This document shows positions 1-5,570 of a DNA stretch of 5,570 bases, piece after piece. A program made the position numbers and the translations under genes. This stretch comes from Actinomycetes bacterium (GTDB lineage Bacteria > Actinomycetota > Thermoleophilia > Solirubrobacterales > Solirubrobacteraceae): the NCBI GenBank assembly GCA_023429855.1, contig JAEZDB010000059.1:1-5570 (forward strand), given 5' to 3'. The stretch's first letter is position 1, and each line of letters begins with the position of its first letter. The notes under the pieces were generated by a model, which saw nothing but the letters and a program-made list of their open reading frames with translations, did no database searches and had not been told where the DNA came from.

Positions 1-587
1 CGCCAACCCCGACGCCGACGCCAACCCCGACGCCGACTCCGACGCCGACGCCGACCCCGACGCCGACTGGCACCGTCGACTACGCGTACACGCTGAAGGG
101 CCAGACACAGCTCAAGACGCTGACCCGGGGCACGCTGCAGCTCAACGGCGGGATCGCCGCGAAGCTCAAGCTGTCTGACGGTTCGTTCGATGCCGATCTG
201 ACGCTCGCCGACACCTCGGGCCGCCTGACCGCGCTCGGCTTCCTCCCGGTCACGGCGAAGGTCGGCTTCGCGCCGTCCGGCAAGACGACCGGCACGCTCG
301 TCGACGGCGTGCTGAAGACGAGCTCCAAGGTCCGCATCAAGGTCAAGGAGATCAAGCTCTTCGGTGCCATTCCGCTGGCTGGTGGCAACAACTGCCAGAC
401 CAAGCAGCTGTCCGACATCAACCTGACCTCGACGCAGGACGAGTTCAGCCCGCTGGTCGGCGGCCCGATCGCCGGTACCTACAAGATCAGCGACCTCAAC
501 GGCTGCGGCCCGCTCAACGGCCTCGTCTCGCCGCTGACCGCCGGCGGCGGCAACACGATTAGCCTCGACCTCACGCCCCAGAACTAG
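1..587 (+). CDS. Secreted/cell-surface protein, C-terminal part (5' end outside window): Pro-Thr linker plus conserved C-terminal module
   Basis: The reading frame (codons starting at position 3) is open from the left edge to TAG at 585-587, so this is only the C-terminal ~194 residues of a longer protein. It begins with eleven Pro-Thr dipeptides (3-68), a linker typical of exported proteins that separates folded modules. A globular module of 171 residues follows (72-584), ending in a Gly-rich stretch (LTAGGGNTI) and LTPQN. That module aligns without gaps to the C-terminus of the next gene, about 127/171 identical, including its only two cysteines (NNCQT and NGCGP), which probably form a disulfide. 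I recall similar Cys-containing C-terminal domains in secreted actinobacterial proteins of unknown function. There is no LPXTG motif or C-terminal membrane helix. Export is inferred from the linker and from the paralogue's signal peptide. The gene is probably co-transcribed with the downstream one, 34 bases away. Function unknown. Confidence 0.85.
   Translation, partial: PTPTPTPTPTPTPTPTPTPTPTGTVDYAYTLKGQTQLKTLTRGTLQLNGGIAAKLKLSDGSFDADLTLADTSGRLTALGFLPVTAKVGFAPSGKTTGTLVDGVLKTSSKVRIKVKEIKLFGAIPLAGGNNCQTKQLSDINLTSTQDEFSPLVGGPIAGTYKISDLNGCGPLNGLVSPLTAGGGNTISLDLTPQN
3..68 (+). repeat. (Pro-Thr)11 linker-coding repeat
   Basis: Twenty-two codons alternate Pro (CCG/CCA) and Thr (ACG/ACC/ACT), giving an approximate 6-base repeat that probably continues beyond the left edge. 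Varied third positions show it is translated and not a pure microsatellite. Such linkers join modules of secreted enzymes and wall proteins and are often O-glycosylated in actinobacteria (general knowledge). Slippage could change its length between strains. Confidence 0.9.
72..584 (+). repeat. Shared C-terminal module, copy 1 (paralogous to 2209-2721)
   Basis: This encodes 171 residues that align without gaps to residues 530-700 of the downstream protein. The first 58 positions are 36/58 identical and the last 113 are 91/113 identical. Conserved landmarks are LADTSGRL, GFLPVTAK, SGKTTG, SKVRIKVKE, KLFGAIPL, GNNCQT, FSPLVGGPIAG, SDLNGCGP and VSPLTAGGGNTI. The DNA differs at many synonymous third positions, so the copies are not a fresh duplication. 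Confidence 0.9.
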
Positions 588-612
588 GCGCGCCGCGTCC
601 CACGGCCACCCC

Positions 613-617
613 AAGGA
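613..617 (+). promoter_or_regulatory. Ribosome binding site for the 700-residue secreted protein
   Basis: AAGGA lies four bases before the ATG at 622, inside the 34-base intergenic gap. The spacing is slightly short but usable, and it supports ATG 622 as the start. I see no promoter-like element in the gap, which fits read-through from the upstream gene. Confidence 0.6.
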
Positions 618-621
618 ATCC

Positions 622-711
622 ATGTCCCGTCCCATCCGCGTCGCAGCGCGCGCTGCAGCCATCACTGCAGCGCTCGCCGCGACGCTCGGCGCCGCCTCCG
701 CAGAGGCAGCG
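622..711 (+). other. Sec-type signal peptide coding region
   Basis: Residues 1-30 have a short basic N-region (R3, R6, R10), an Ala/Ile/Leu-rich hydrophobic core and a small-residue cleavage region (ASAEAA before QTAKL). No lipobox cysteine is present, since the first cysteine is residue 39. This indicates a released or wall-associated protein, not a lipoprotein. Confidence 0.85.
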
Positions 712-2724
712 CAAACCGCCAAGCTCGAGTACCAGTGCACCTGGCCGCAGGTCGGTACCCAGCCGGTCACGGTCGAGCTGTCCGCCGACATTCCGGCGGC
801 CAAGGCGAGGACCAGCTACCCGCGGGAGCAGACCTACAAGGCCACGTTCACGCTCGGCGGCGACACGGCCGCTGGGCTCGGGCAGATCGACGGCCTCGCC
901 AGGATCTTCCCGATCAACTCGCTCGCGGGCGGCATCGGAAGCTCGATCGCGTTCAAGCTGGCGAAGCTCGGCGGCGCCGCATCGTGGGTGTCGGCGTCGG
1001 TGAACGCCGGCATCTACAACGTCGTCCCGCCGAACCTCGTGCCCATCGAGGCCGACCAGCTCTACGGCACGATCCCGGTTTCGGCCATCGACCAGAACGG
1101 CACCTGGACGCTCACGGCGGGCGAGATGCTCCTCAACTTCCAGGGCCAAGACGCCAGCGGCGCGCCCGTTCCGGCGTTCAAGACGCCGGCCACGGGCCCG
1201 GGCGGCGCTCCCGTCTCGGACGTCGACGGGGACCCTGACACCGCGACGATCCCCTGCAAGCTCGACGCCGCCGGGTCCGACACGCTGCTCGCCGAGATGC
1301 GCGTGACCGACGCCCCGACGGCCCCGACCGGGTTGACGGCCGCCAACGTGACGGCCTCGTCGGCTGACCTCTCGTGGGGCGCTGCGACCGATCCCGACGG
1401 CAGCGTCGCCGAGTACCGCGTGCTCGACAACCGCGGGCAGGTCCTCGCGACGACGTCCGACCGGTCGGTGCGGATCGAGGGCCTGGAGCCCGACACCGCC
1501 TACTCCGTCACCGTGGTGGCCGTCGACGACCTTGGCGTGGCGGGCGCCTACAGCAGCCCTGTCTACTCCACATTCAGGACCGCGCGCGTCCACGGCGACG
1601 CAAACCTGAGCTACCGCTGCAAGTTCCCAGCGCTCGGCACCAGCACCGTCGTGGTCCAGCTCGACACCGACCTGCCGAAGACGGCGACAGCAGGCACTCC
1701 GATTGCCGCGAGCGCAGTGCGCGTAGAGCTCGTGCAGCCCGGCCGCCTCGAGCTGGTCGGGCCGCAGATCATCAGAGGACCGCTGACGCTCTCGACCGTC
1801 ACCGACGCCGAGAAGCCCGGCAAGGGCACCGCGCTAGGCCTGCGTGCGAGCGGCCCAGGCGGCGCGACCGCCGAGCTGCGGGTCCCGGTCTCGCCGGCAG
1901 CTGCGTACGAGGAGCCCTACCTCCTCAACGGCTTCACGTTCGACACGAGCGGGACGCTGCCGGCCGTGCAGTTCGACGCACCCGGCACCGCGGCGTTCGA
2001 CGCCACCAGCCTCACGCTCAACCTCCGCGCCGTTGACGCGAGCGGCAGTCCCGTCGCGCGGCTCGTGACGCCGACGACCGACCTCCGGAGCAACCCCTAT
2101 GCCGACATCGACGGCGACCCGGCGACGTTCAACGTGCCGTGCGAGCTCGTGGCCTCGACGGACCCGCGGATCGCGACCACGGTCGTCGCGCGGGCGCTGC
2201 CGCCTGGCGTCGTGAAGTACGGCTACAGCCTCAAGGGCACGACGAAGATGAAGACGCTGACGTCGGGCACGCTGCAGCTGACGGGCAGCATCGGCGCCGA
2301 GCTGACGCTCGCCACGGGCGCGATCGCCGCTGATCTCCAGCTCGCCGACACGTCGGGCCGCCTCGTCTCCTTCGGCTTCCTCCCGGTCACCGCGAAGATC
2401 GGCTTCTCGCCGTCGGGCAAGACGACCGGTTCGCTCGTCGACGGGGTCCTGAAGACGAACTCGAAGGTCCGGATCAAGGTCAAGGAAGTGAAGCTCTTCG
2501 GCGCCATTCCGCTCGTCGCCGGCAACAACTGCCAGACGCGGTCGCTGACCGACATCAGCCTGCAGTCGACGGAGCCGGAGTTCAGCCCGCTCGTCGGCGG
2601 GCCGATCGCGGGGAGCTTCAAGATCAGCGACCTCAACGGCTGCGGTCCGATGGACGGGATGGTCTCGCCGCTGACCGCCGGCGGCGGCAACACGATCGCG
2701 CTCAACCTCACGCCGCAGAGCTAA
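622..2724 (+). CDS. Secreted multidomain protein: signal peptide, DUF6801-like domain, fibronectin type III, second DUF6801-like domain, conserved C-terminal module
   Basis: This is a complete 700-residue exported protein, ATG start with AAGGA four bases upstream. Residues 1-30 form a Sec signal peptide (Arg near the N-terminus, Ala-rich core, probable cleavage near ASAEAA). Residues ~31-220 and ~324-515 are two related domains. Each opens with L-x-Y-x-C...P..GT and closes with D-x-DGDP-x-T...PC (C39/C212 and C333/C507). They resemble the actinobacterial secreted domain I recall as DUF6801. Between them, residues ~231-320 form a fibronectin type III domain (W252, LEPDTAYSVTVVAVD). Residues 530-700 are the module shared with the upstream gene (C637/C674). 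The six cysteines fall two per module, suggesting three intradomain disulfides. There are no catalytic motifs, LPXTG or transmembrane helix after the signal. A binding, adhesive or envelope-structural role is an inference; molecular function is unknown. It is probably in an operon with the upstream paralogue. Confidence 0.93.
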   Translation: MSRPIRVAARAAAITAALAATLGAASAEAAQTAKLEYQCTWPQVGTQPVTVELSADIPAAKARTSYPREQTYKATFTLGGDTAAGLGQIDGLARIFPINSLAGGIGSSIAFKLAKLGGAASWVSASVNAGIYNVVPPNLVPIEADQLYGTIPVSAIDQNGTWTLTAGEMLLNFQGQDASGAPVPAFKTPATGPGGAPVSDVDGDPDTATIPCKLDAAGSDTLLAEMRVTDAPTAPTGLTAANVTASSADLSWGAATDPDGSVAEYRVLDNRGQVLATTSDRSVRIEGLEPDTAYSVTVVAVDDLGVAGAYSSPVYSTFRTARVHGDANLSYRCKFPALGTSTVVVQLDTDLPKTATAGTPIAASAVRVELVQPGRLELVGPQIIRGPLTLSTVTDAEKPGKGTALGLRASGPGGATAELRVPVSPAAAYEEPYLLNGFTFDTSGTLPAVQFDAPGTAAFDATSLTLNLRAVDASGSPVARLVTPTTDLRSNPYADIDGDPATFNVPCELVASTDPRIATTVVARALPPGVVKYGYSLKGTTKMKTLTSGTLQLTGSIGAELTLATGAIAADLQLADTSGRLVSFGFLPVTAKIGFSPSGKTTGSLVDGVLKTNSKVRIKVKEVKLFGAIPLVAGNNCQTRSLTDISLQSTEPEFSPLVGGPIAGSFKISDLNGCGPMDGMVSPLTAGGGNTIALNLTPQS
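1312..1581 (+). other. Fibronectin type III domain within the secreted protein
   Basis: Residues ~231-320 show the FN3 pattern: PTAPTGLTA at the start, the conserved Trp in ADLSWGAA (W252), the YRV strand, and LEPDTAYSVTVVAVD before the last strands. FN3 modules in bacterial secreted proteins are usually spacers or binding modules. Confidence 0.85.
2209..2721 (+). repeat. Shared C-terminal module, copy 2 (paralogous to 72-584)
   Basis: This encodes residues 530-700 of the 700-residue protein, the ungapped partner of 72-584. Copy 1 is preceded by a Pro-Thr linker, whereas copy 2 follows directly after the second DUF6801-like domain. The module therefore appears to have been combined with different partner domains. 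Confidence 0.9.
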
Positions 2725-2776
2725 CGCGGCACCGCCGCCTGGCCGGCCGACGGGCGTTGCGGCGCCTTGGCGGTAG

Positions 2777-2821
2777 CCCTGCTGCAGGTTTGCAGCACGT
2801 TTCTGCATATCTGCAGCAGGG
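2777..2821. terminator. Long dyad / hairpin in the convergent intergenic region (candidate bidirectional terminator)
   Basis: CCCTGCTGCAG (2777-2787) is perfectly inverted as CTGCAGCAGGG (2811-2821). The symmetry continues inward: as RNA there is a G-U and a U-A pair, one U-U mismatch, then TGCAG pairing with CTGCA, and a 7-base loop CACGTTT (2796-2802). In all, 18 of 22 half-site positions are complementary about position 2799. It starts 52 bases after the + strand stop and lies between convergent genes, the usual place for a bidirectional terminator. No T-tract follows on either strand, so intrinsic termination is not certain. The four symmetric TGCA cores also allow a protein-binding site. 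Confidence 0.5.
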
Positions 2822-2847
2822 TTGGGCGCCAGAAGAGGCGAGGCGCA

Positions 2848-2873
2848 CAGCGGCAGCGGCGGCACTGCCGCTG
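2848..2873 (-). terminator. Hairpin just after the universal stress protein stop codon
   Basis: CAGCGGCAG (2848-2856) is inverted as CTGCCGCTG (2865-2873), a 9-base perfect stem with an 8-base GC-rich loop. On the - strand the stem begins one base after the stop codon at 2875-2877. No U-tract follows. A stem-only terminator or 3'-end stabiliser is plausible, but such stems also arise by chance in high-GC DNA. Confidence 0.35.
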
Positions 2874-2874
2874 C

Positions 2875-3762
2875 TCAGCCGGGCAGGACGACCGTCGGCA
2901 CGGTCGCGTGCCACAGGATCTCTGCGGCACGCGACCCGAGGAAGGCGCCGCCGAGGCCGCCGCGCGGGCGTGAGCCGACGACGAGCAGGTCGCCGGCTTC
3001 CCAGTCGACGGCCGCCATCGCGGTCGGCCAGTCAGGGCCGTCGCCGAAGACCTTGTCGATCCACATCGTGGGCAGCCCGAGCTCGGCGAGGCCGCGGATG
3101 GCGCGGTCGACGGTCTCGGTCATCTGGTCGTGCCACTGGGCGGTGACCTCGGCGCCATAGGGCGTGGCCCCCGGCGGCGGCGCGGGGCCCGACGGCTGGC
3201 GGACCCAGAAGGTGACGGTGCGCAGCATGCCGTCGACGCGATCGGCGAGTTCAGCGCCGAACTGCAGGCCGACGCGGCTGGCGTCGTCGGCGCCGAAGGC
3301 GACGCTCAGCCGCCTGATCGGACGGGCCGGATCGCCGCCTGCGTAGCCTGCAGGCGCGAAGTGCACTGGCACCGACGCGCCGCCGAGCACGGCGTGCGCG
3401 GTGTCGCCGATGTTGACGCGCCCCGGTGCGCCGCCGGCGGCCGAGCCGAGCACGAGGTGCCGGCAGCCCTCCTGCGCGACGAGGTCGAGCAGCCCCGCGC
3501 GAACCGATCGCGCGAGCACCGGAAAGCGATTCAGCAGCGCGTCGCCGAGGATTGCCTGCGCCTCGTTCATGGCGTCGACCGCGATGAGCGCCGCGAAGTC
3601 GGCGTCGTCCATCCCGATCCGCAGCGGCGACGGCACGCCGGGCGCCACCACGGTCACGCAGGCCGCGAGGACCGGCTCGCTCAGCGCCTCCGCCAGCTCG
3701 GCGGCGACGTGCAGGGCGGCGGCGTTGCGCTGGCCCGGACGGAGTCCAACGACGATCGCCAC
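2875..3762 (-). CDS. Tandem-domain universal stress protein (UspA family)
   Basis: This is a 295-residue cytoplasmic protein with two Usp folds (residues ~1-137 and ~149-295) joined by a Gly/Pro-rich linker, the usual length for tandem Usp proteins. Family members bind ATP or other nucleotides and modulate stress survival or partner proteins. The ATP motif G-2x-G-9x-G-(S/T) is partly kept in domain 2: G263, G276 and S277 are present but the second Gly is Pro266. Domain 1 keeps G106 and G119 but has D120 instead of Ser/Thr and lacks the usual N-terminal Asp, so it probably does not bind nucleotide. The start is GTG at 3762, which gives the expected first strand (AIVVGL). No clear Shine-Dalgarno precedes it. 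The stop codon of the upstream GT4-PHP gene is only nine bases away, suggesting translational coupling in one operon. Confidence 0.9.
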   Translation of the reverse strand: MAIVVGLRPGQRNAAALHVAAELAEALSEPVLAACVTVVAPGVPSPLRIGMDDADFAALIAVDAMNEAQAILGDALLNRFPVLARSVRAGLLDLVAQEGCRHLVLGSAAGGAPGRVNIGDTAHAVLGGASVPVHFAPAGYAGGDPARPIRRLSVAFGADDASRVGLQFGAELADRVDGMLRTVTFWVRQPSGPAPPPGATPYGAEVTAQWHDQMTETVDRAIRGLAELGLPTMWIDKVFGDGPDWPTAMAAVDWEAGDLLVVGSRPRGGLGGAFLGSRAAEILWHATVPTVVLPG

Positions 3763-3771
3763 GCGGCCGGG

Positions 3772-5570
3772 TTACCCGCGGTTAGCGCGGCGCACGCGGC
3801 GCTGGTTGCGAGCCCGGCGGGCACCCGCGGGCGTGGCCTTCGTCTCGAGGAACTTGAGCGCCTGCACGTAGAGCAGGCTCGCGGGCCGCGGCGCGATCTC
3901 GGCGAACCGCAGCGACGCGAGGAACTCCTCGGGCCCGTCGAAGTCAGGCATCCGCACGCGGACCGAGCCGAGGCCCTGCGCGACGTGCGCGTCGGAGCCG
4001 GCGCCCTGCGCGAGGCGGTACTTGCTGGCGAAGCGGCGGGCCTCGTCGTTGAACGTGCCGACGGCGACGCGCGGGTTGAAGACCTCAATCGCGTCGATGT
4101 CGTCGAGCACGTCGAGCAGGTGCTCGTAGTCGGGCACGGCGTGCATGCGGTCGAACGGGTGCGGCACGTAGACGACGCCGCCCTGGCGCTTGATCTCGGC
4201 GATGGTCTCCTGCAGCGTGAGGCCGCGCGGGATCTGCTCGTCGATGAACAGGCCGATGACCTCGCCTTGGTTGGCGGTCTTGACCTCTTCGCCGACGATC
4301 ACCTTGACGCCGTACTTCTCGGCGAGCGCGGCGGCTTCGTGGGCGCCGGAGATCACGTTGTGGTCGGTCACGGCGATCGCACCGAGGCCTCGCTCACGCG
4401 CCGTGGCCAGCAGCACCTCGACCGGCGTCGCGCAGTCGTGGGAGTGGTCGGTGTGCATGTGCAGGTCGACGTCGATCAGCGGCCGGTCGCGCAGGCGCGC
4501 CGCCATCTCGGGCGCCACGACCGGATCGCGGCGCCGGGCCAGGAGCGCGCGGTAGGTGTCTTCGACGGTGTCGACCACGCGCGCCGGCCGCTGCTCGGCG
4601 CGCGCGGTACCGCCCGCCGCGCGTAGGCGGGCCAGGAGCGCGCGGTCCATGCCGAGCTTCGTGATCGAGTCGGCGATCGAGCTGGGGCTGCGCACGTCGA
4701 TCCGCAGACCGCGGTCGTCTTGCCCGATCACTTCGAGGTGCGCGGCCAGGCGCGTCGCGATCGGCACGGCGCCCGCCGCGATCGCGCGGACCACACCCAC
4801 CGGCGCCGGCTCAGCCCCGTCGGACGCGAAGACGGCGACGTCGGCCCACTCGAGCAGCTCGCGCTCCTCGGCCGACGACCCCGCCGGCAGGAACGTGACC
4901 TGGTGCGCCAGCTCAGCCGGCAGCGGCGCCGAAGCCGACGGACCGCGGCTGCTCATGAGCCGCGCCTCCCACGGCAGCCCGGCGGGCAGCTCCTTGAGCG
5001 CGCGCAGCACTGTGCGCATGGCGGCGCGCTCCTCCTGCTCGAGGTAGGCGATGCGCAGCGGCGCCGGCCCCTGCTCGGGATCGGCCGGGGCCGCGCTCAC
5101 GCTCGGCGCGGCGACGTCGACCGGTGAAAGCCGCACGCCCGGGGCGATCGGCGTAACGGTGCCGCCGAGCAGCGACTCGACCTCGTGCGCGACGACCAGC
5201 GAGGTGGCGAGACGGGCGTCGAGGCGGCCGAACCGCTGCTCGCGCATGCGCTTCGTGATCGGCGCCGAGAGCTGACGCTGGGGGGAGGAGTGGAACGTCG
5301 CGACGTTCAGCGCACCCGACGCCTTCAGCGCGCTGGCCGGCACCGACGGCGGCAGCGGGTCGTGCAGGTGGCAGAGATCAAACGTGATCGCTTCAAAGAG
5401 CTCCTCGAGCGCGCGCGTCACGTCGACGGGGACCACGCCCTCGCGGCGTCCAGCGCGCATCGGCGCCATCGCCTCGCCGATCGCGAGCACCCGCGGCGCC
5501 TCGCCCGCAGCTGGCAGCAGCGACTCGGGGTCTGAGGCGAGCGCCGAGCGGACGGCGCGGATCGCCGCAC
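3772..5570 (-). CDS. GT4 glycosyltransferase-like / PHP-domain fusion protein (N-terminus outside window)
   Basis: The frame is open from the right edge (26 codons beyond the GTG at 5490) to TAA at 3774-3772. The GT-B N-terminal strands and Gly loop are missing, so the gene continues outside the window. Counting from the GTG codon at 5490, residues ~1-320 resemble PimA-type GT4 enzymes (FDLCHLHDPLPPS, VATFHSS with H67, APGV, ADVAVF...AIAAG). The EX7E pair reads E227...R235, and the Arg/Lys of the sugar-nucleotide pocket is absent, so transferase activity is doubtful. Residues ~338-540 form a PHP phosphoesterase domain with all metal-ligand motifs: HMHT (H344, H346), TDHN (D376, H377), GEE (E402), PHP (H444) and GSDAH (D500, H502). 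It is closest in feel to TrpH/YciV-like nucleotide phosphatases. The last 22 residues carry eight Arg and one Lys with no acidic residue. The substrate is unknown. It is followed by the Usp gene in a probable operon. Confidence 0.9.
   Translation of the reverse strand, partial: AAIRAVRSALASDPESLLPAAGEAPRVLAIGEAMAPMRAGRREGVVPVDVTRALEELFEAITFDLCHLHDPLPPSVPASALKASGALNVATFHSSPQRQLSAPITKRMREQRFGRLDARLATSLVVAHEVESLLGGTVTPIAPGVRLSPVDVAAPSVSAAPADPEQGPAPLRIAYLEQEERAAMRTVLRALKELPAGLPWEARLMSSRGPSASAPLPAELAHQVTFLPAGSSAEERELLEWADVAVFASDGAEPAPVGVVRAIAAGAVPIATRLAAHLEVIGQDDRGLRIDVRSPSSIADSITKLGMDRALLARLRAAGGTARAEQRPARVVDTVEDTYRALLARRRDPVVAPEMAARLRDRPLIDVDLHMHTDHSHDCATPVEVLLATARERGLGAIAVTDHNVISGAHEAAALAEKYGVKVIVGEEVKTANQGEVIGLFIDEQIPRGLTLQETIAEIKRQGGVVYVPHPFDRMHAVPDYEHLLDVLDDIDAIEVFNPRVAVGTFNDEARRFASKYRLAQGAGSDAHVAQGLGSVRVRMPDFDGPEEFLASLRFAEIAPRPASLLYVQALKFLETKATPAGARRARNQRRVRRANRG
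3871..4479 (-). other. PHP (polymerase and histidinol phosphatase) domain region
   Basis: This is the part of the fusion protein that holds the complete set of PHP metal-binding motifs, in the order HxHT, DH, GxE, HP, GSDxH. TDHSHD follows the first motif, as in TrpH-like phosphoesterases. EVIGLFI and YVPHPFDR fit the family's central strands. The domain should hydrolyse a phosphoester using two or three metal ions. Related PHP enzymes act on 3',5'-bisphosphate nucleotides, RNA 5' ends, histidinol phosphate or phosphotyrosine in polysaccharide control, and the sequence alone does not choose among these. Confidence 0.88.

Noticed and set aside
1..68. Short tandem repeat as CRISPR or integration repeat
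   Set aside because: It is an in-frame Pro-Thr codon alternation with no spacers, explained by a protein linker.
80..421. Similar antisense frames at 80-421 and 2223-2711 whose translations resemble each other
   Set aside because: The resemblance is a by-product of the conserved sense-strand modules they overlap; neither shows independent coding signs.
571..1593. 340-codon - strand open frame inside the secreted protein gene
   Set aside because: Low-complexity Arg/Gly/Val-rich product, no motif, and wholly antisense to a gene with a signal peptide and recognisable domains.
2777..2821. Dyad as an attC site or transposon end
   Set aside because: No integrase or transposase is nearby, there are no core-site sequences or target duplications, and the flanking genes are intact.
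1834..2865. 343-codon - strand open frame across the end of the secreted protein gene
   Set aside because: Arg-rich shadow product with no family features; it is antisense to the conserved C-terminal module.
2725..2874. Small gene in the convergent gap
   Set aside because: Frames crossing the gap encode Arg-rich, motif-free peptides and run into neighbouring genes; the hairpins explain the visible structure better.
3130..4626. 498-codon + strand open frame opposite the Usp and GT4-PHP genes
   Set aside because: Its translation is Arg/Ala/Val/Asp-rich with no recognisable domain, and it spans two genes with clear family motifs on the other strand. Long antisense frames are common in high-GC DNA.
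5488..5490. GTG at 5490 as the real start of the GT4-PHP gene
   Set aside because: The frame stays open to the window edge and the GT-B N-terminal strands and Gly loop would be missing, so the gene very probably begins outside the window.

Overview
The window is high-GC DNA with strong G/C preference at third codon positions. It encodes secreted proteins that resemble Actinomycetota families: a Pro-Thr linker, a domain I recall as DUF6801 around fibronectin type III, and a PimA-like GT4 sequence. An actinobacterium is the best guess. A deep, high-GC lineage such as Thermoleophilia/Solirubrobacterales is possible but not provable from this window.

Layout: two convergent gene pairs meet tail to tail. 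On the + strand, the 3' end of a secreted-protein gene (1-587) is followed after 34 bases by a complete gene for a 700-residue secreted multidomain protein (622-2724). The two proteins share a C-terminal module of 171 residues that is about 74% identical by hand alignment. They are probably co-transcribed, and this module is probably what the pair has in common functionally (surface attachment or binding are guesses). On the - strand, a gene running in from beyond the right edge (3772-5570) encodes a GT4-glycosyltransferase-like domain fused to a PHP metallophosphoesterase domain. Nine bases downstream lies a gene for a tandem universal stress protein (2875-3762). The 150-base gap between the convergent pairs (2725-2874) holds a long dyad (2777-2821) and a second hairpin (2848-2873), probably terminators.

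The most notable points are these. (i) In the GT4-PHP fusion the PHP metal ligands are all present, but the GT4 nucleotide-sugar site looks degenerate: EX7E has become EX7R and the usual Arg/Lys pair is missing. (ii) The tandem secreted paralogues share a C-terminal module. (iii) The 700-residue protein has an internal duplication around a fibronectin type III domain, with exactly one cysteine pair and a regular domain pattern per module. No tRNA, rRNA, CRISPR array or mobile element is visible. The window looks like ordinary chromosomal genes with uncharacterised but coherent proteins, not an obvious new defence or mobile system.
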